Positions 61,781-64,000 of a DNA stretch of 64,000 nucleotides are shown in pieces. The notes under the pieces were generated by a model. That model worked only from the letters and a program-made list of their open reading frames with translations, was not told the DNA's origin and made no database searches. This stretch comes from Nostoc commune NIES-4072 (GTDB lineage: Bacteria > Cyanobacteriota > Cyanobacteriia > Cyanobacteriales > Nostocaceae). Both the position numbers and the translations under genes were made by a program. The stretch lies in NCBI RefSeq assembly GCF_003113895.1, contig NZ_BDUD01000001.1, positions 4,862,456 through 4,926,455 on the forward strand, read 5' to 3'. How positions within the stretch are numbered: the first letter of the stretch is position 1; each line of letters starts with the position of its first letter.

Positions 61781-62506
61781 ATGAATGAAATTAGCATTAT
61801 TTTAATTGAAGATCATGACTTAACGCGAATGGGGCTACGAGCAGCATTACAGTCTCACAGCGCATTGAAAGTAATTGGCGAAGCAGCAAATGCTACCCAA
61901 GGATTAAAACTTTTAGAAACGGCAAAGCCAGATGTAGCAGTTGTAGATATCGGTTTGCCTGACATGGATGGCATTGAACTCACTCGTAAATTTAAACGCC
62001 ACCAAGCTGAAACTGGGCAATCGTCAACCAAGATTTTGATCCTGACAATGGATCATACAGAAGATGCTGTACTTGCAGCCTTCGCGGCGGGTGCTGATTC
62101 TTATTACATGAAAGAAACAAGTATCAGTAAATTAACTGAGGCAATCCAAGCGACTCACGGCGGTAACTCTTGGATTGATCCGGCAATTGCCAACGTGGTA
62201 TTGCGGAAGATGCGGCAAGGTATTCCTGGAGAGAGCCAAGGTTCTGATAAAACGCCGAAAACTGTAAAAATTGAGGCATTGGCGTCAGAATACGAGCAAG
62301 TTTTGGAAACATACCCCCTGACTCAACGAGAACTAGAAATCCTCGAATTGATTGTAGCTGGGTGTAGCAATGGGCAAATTGCCGAGAAACTCTACATTAC
62401 AGTTGGTACTGTGAAGACCCATGTTCGTAATATTCTAAATAAACTATGTGCGGATGACCGTACCCAAGCTGCTGTAAGGGCTTTACGTTCTGGGTTGGTA
62501 GCGTAA
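61781..62506 (+). CDS. NarL/LuxR-type response regulator
   Basis: I take the ATG at 61781 (MNEISIILIEDHDLTRMGLR); a TTG at 61745 is possible but has no Shine-Dalgarno. The receiver has Asp56 in VAVVDIGLPDMDGIEL. The C-terminal LuxR HTH reads YPLTQRELEILELIVAGCSN, GQIAEKLYITVGTVKTHVRN and ILNKLCADDRTQAAVRALRS. It should activate or repress genes after phosphorylation. Whether the kinases at 58-60.7 kb are its partners is unknown. A heptanucleotide-type repeat follows the stop. Confidence 0.9.
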   Translation: MNEISIILIEDHDLTRMGLRAALQSHSALKVIGEAANATQGLKLLETAKPDVAVVDIGLPDMDGIELTRKFKRHQAETGQSSTKILILTMDHTEDAVLAAFAAGADSYYMKETSISKLTEAIQATHGGNSWIDPAIANVVLRKMRQGIPGESQGSDKTPKTVKIEALASEYEQVLETYPLTQRELEILELIVAGCSNGQIAEKLYITVGTVKTHVRNILNKLCADDRTQAAVRALRSGLVA

Positions 62507-62515
62507 GGGACTGGG

Positions 62516-62600
62516 GATGAGGAGCAGGGGGAGCAGGGGGAGCAGGGGGAGATGAGGGGACAAGGAAAATAACTATCCCAATGCCCAATGCCCAATGCCC
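62516..62600. repeat. Two adjacent tandem repeats (AGCAGGGGG and CCCAATG)
   Basis: Three AGCAGGGGG nonamers (about 62520-62552) and four CAATGCC-type heptamers (about 62578-62602) lie between the response regulator and the convergent LpxB-related gene. Confidence 0.7.
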
Positions 62601-62602
62601 AA

Positions 62603-63964
62603 TCAAAATCGTTCCTGTAAACATTCTGCAATGCGTAGTGCTGCTCCGGGTTTACCCATGCGTCGTAGACCATTTTCGGCAATAATTTGCAAAATATCAG
62701 GATCTTTGAATAGAGACTGTACAACCTTCGCTACTTCTGCTGGCTGCTCAACTAAAATCAAAGATGAGCCTAGAAGACGACTTTGAGCTTCAGCAAAGCC
62801 ACGGTTATATTGAGGCCCATTACCAGGAATCGCGATCGCAGGTTTTCCTAAACCGATAAACTGTTCTGTGGCTGTACCTGCCATAGCGATCGCTATGTCT
62901 CCCAAATGTAAGCAATCATTATAAGCTTTTTGTGTCAGCAGTAAGTATGCATTCCTTTGTTTAAATGTCAATACACTCGCATCAGCAATTTGGATAGGAC
63001 ATGCTGATTCAGTGCGCCAGCCTTGGGATTGGACACTTTGGGATAAAATATGAGAGTCTAAACCCGGAGCGATCGCACCTAAAAAGATCACTCTGTTAGA
63101 AGTATAGAAAATCGAATTTCGCTCCTGGAAACTTGCCATCAACGCAGATACAGCAATCATAATTGTTTCCCAGTTGGCGTATGCCTCTGGCGGACGGGAA
63201 CCAGGAAGAAGAGTCACTACAAAAGGTCGAACTATCTCTTGTTGTTGGCTATCCTGACTATAAAATTGTTGGCGTGAAAAGGTCGGTTGCAGAGCATCCA
63301 TCATAGGATTACCCAAATAAAAAGCTGGAATTGGCCATTGTTTTAATGTTTCCGTCGTCAGTGCATCTCTAAGAAACACCGCCTGACAACGGCGACGACT
63401 CATTAACCAACGTTCCCAAGGATGGTAAACTGAACCAGAAAAGTTTTCCCAACGCATATTTTTAGATTTCCGTGGTAATAATCCAGCTTCATCCCGCACA
63501 TAATATTCAGATTTCGCCGTACCTACAAAAGCATAATTAGCGCCACTGAAAGTTGCAAACAACAGTGGCAAAATATCTCCCACCGCTAAAATCGCTCTTT
63601 TATGACCTAATTTTTTTTGAGAACTCACCCAACGACGAATAGCTTTTATCTGGGTAAGGGTAAGTTGTAATAAACCACCGCGTACATCCCGCGCTAATTG
63701 GCGGCCATCCATATAAATAAAGCCGCCAGAAGGCATAGTGCGGACTGAACCAATGAGGGGAATATCCAACTGTTGGTAAGCATGTCCTTCACCCACCAGA
63801 GGTAAAGCAAAGATTTCTGGTGGATTTAATTGTCGTTGGAGTTCTTGTAAAATCCGAACTGCAATGATATCTTCCCCATGACCATTACTTAATATAAGTA
63901 AGTGTAAAGGAGAAGTTGCAGCTTGAGAATTAGAGGTTAGGGATAATCGGGATACATTACTCAT
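62603..63964 (-). CDS. Lipid-A-disaccharide synthase-related protein (cyanobacterial LpxB-like)
   Basis: The 453-residue protein begins with LLILSNGHGEDIIAVRILQE (nucleotide-sugar glycosyltransferase-B fold) and has GEGHAYQQLDIPLIGSVRTM, AVGDILPLLFA, LPGSRPPEAYANW and a C-terminal donor site with AMAGTATEQFIGLGKPAIAI and PGNGPQYNRGFAEAQ. This is the TIGR03492 family of cyanobacteria and plants, related to LpxB but lacking evidence for lipid A synthesis. The true acceptor is unknown. Length is normal and the start ATG lies at 63962-63964. Confidence 0.85.
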   Translation of the reverse strand: MSNVSRLSLTSNSQAATSPLHLLILSNGHGEDIIAVRILQELQRQLNPPEIFALPLVGEGHAYQQLDIPLIGSVRTMPSGGFIYMDGRQLARDVRGGLLQLTLTQIKAIRRWVSSQKKLGHKRAILAVGDILPLLFATFSGANYAFVGTAKSEYYVRDEAGLLPRKSKNMRWENFSGSVYHPWERWLMSRRRCQAVFLRDALTTETLKQWPIPAFYLGNPMMDALQPTFSRQQFYSQDSQQQEIVRPFVVTLLPGSRPPEAYANWETIMIAVSALMASFQERNSIFYTSNRVIFLGAIAPGLDSHILSQSVQSQGWRTESACPIQIADASVLTFKQRNAYLLLTQKAYNDCLHLGDIAIAMAGTATEQFIGLGKPAIAIPGNGPQYNRGFAEAQSRLLGSSLILVEQPAEVAKVVQSLFKDPDILQIIAENGLRRMGKPGAALRIAECLQERF

Positions 63965-64000
63965 AGAATCTCGCAGTAAGTATTTTGAGTATCAAGCGAT

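Overview
The window looks like chromosome of a filamentous, Nostoc-type cyanobacterium. The pointers are the very frequent HIP1 octamer (GCGATCGC), heptanucleotide tandem repeats (GTCATTA, GAATTGC, CCCCAGT types), many MITE-like repeats, and gene families typical of Nostocales (TyrA, the cyanobacterial LpxB-related protein, DUF3131, DUF4112, DUF1517, DUF3122, several Uma2 genes, pentapeptide and CHAT-TPR proteins). No rRNA, tRNA or CRISPR array was seen. Coding density is moderate, and the gaps are full of repeats and gene remnants.

Layout. 1-4.7 kb: an edge-truncated gene, a HicB-like gene run into an asparaginase remnant, a sugar-kinase-like phosphotransferase with a DOMON partner, a Tudor-knot protein, and a TetR regulator behind an aldo-keto reductase stub. 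4.7-7 kb: MlaF/MlaD-type lipid transport pair. 7-9 kb: repeats and decayed genes (threonine aldolase, OmpR-type regulator). 9-17 kb: Uma2, DUF3131, a coiled-coil protein, DUF4112, an orphan ABC permease, a frameshifted secreted protein and a 5'-truncated reductase. 17-25.5 kb: giant TamB, polysaccharide deacetylase, DUF3122 lipoprotein. 25.6-27.6 kb: IS200/IS605 element with divergent tnpA/tnpB and end hairpins. 28-35 kb: tyrA, pentapeptide protein, DUF1517 protein, lipoprotein, APC permease. 36-38.9 kb: HigBA-like toxin-antitoxin, Uma2, HIT, RecR. 38.9-43.6 kb: a 1282-residue TPR-CHAT protein preceded by a free paralogue of its N-terminal module. 44-47.3 kb: dnaX with an intein. 47.4-52.6 kb: glycosyltransferase, a small conserved protein, a Rieske oxygenase, MerR. 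52.8-55.7 kb: copper set (small membrane protein, CopA/PacS ATPase, HMA chaperone). 55.7-58.2 kb: a gene-poor stretch with a tandem array of small-RNA-like units. 58.2-64 kb: two receiver/histidine kinase hybrids, a NarL-type regulator and an LpxB-like glycosyltransferase.

The most striking item is in dnaX. A 430-residue intein sits in the Walker B motif, and a complete LAGLIDADG-type homing endonuclease gene (331 aa, two Cys-rich N-terminal motifs) lies wholly inside it in a different reading frame, while the DnaX/intein frame stays open throughout. About 1 kb of DNA is therefore dual-coding. Second is a set of at least four tandem minus-strand units at 56.7-57.7 kb, each with a conserved promoter-like box about 85 nt before a hairpin (three with strong stems, one weak). 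Third is the TPR-CHAT gene with its free N-terminal module.

Other points: a 152-153 bp MITE in four copies; a 99 bp MITE with an 8-bp target duplication that interrupts a small reading frame; a heptanucleotide tandem repeat inserted in frame in the copper ATPase; a receiver domain whose phospho-acceptor Asp is Gly; and a recR gene with no ATG/GTG/TTG codon at its natural start.
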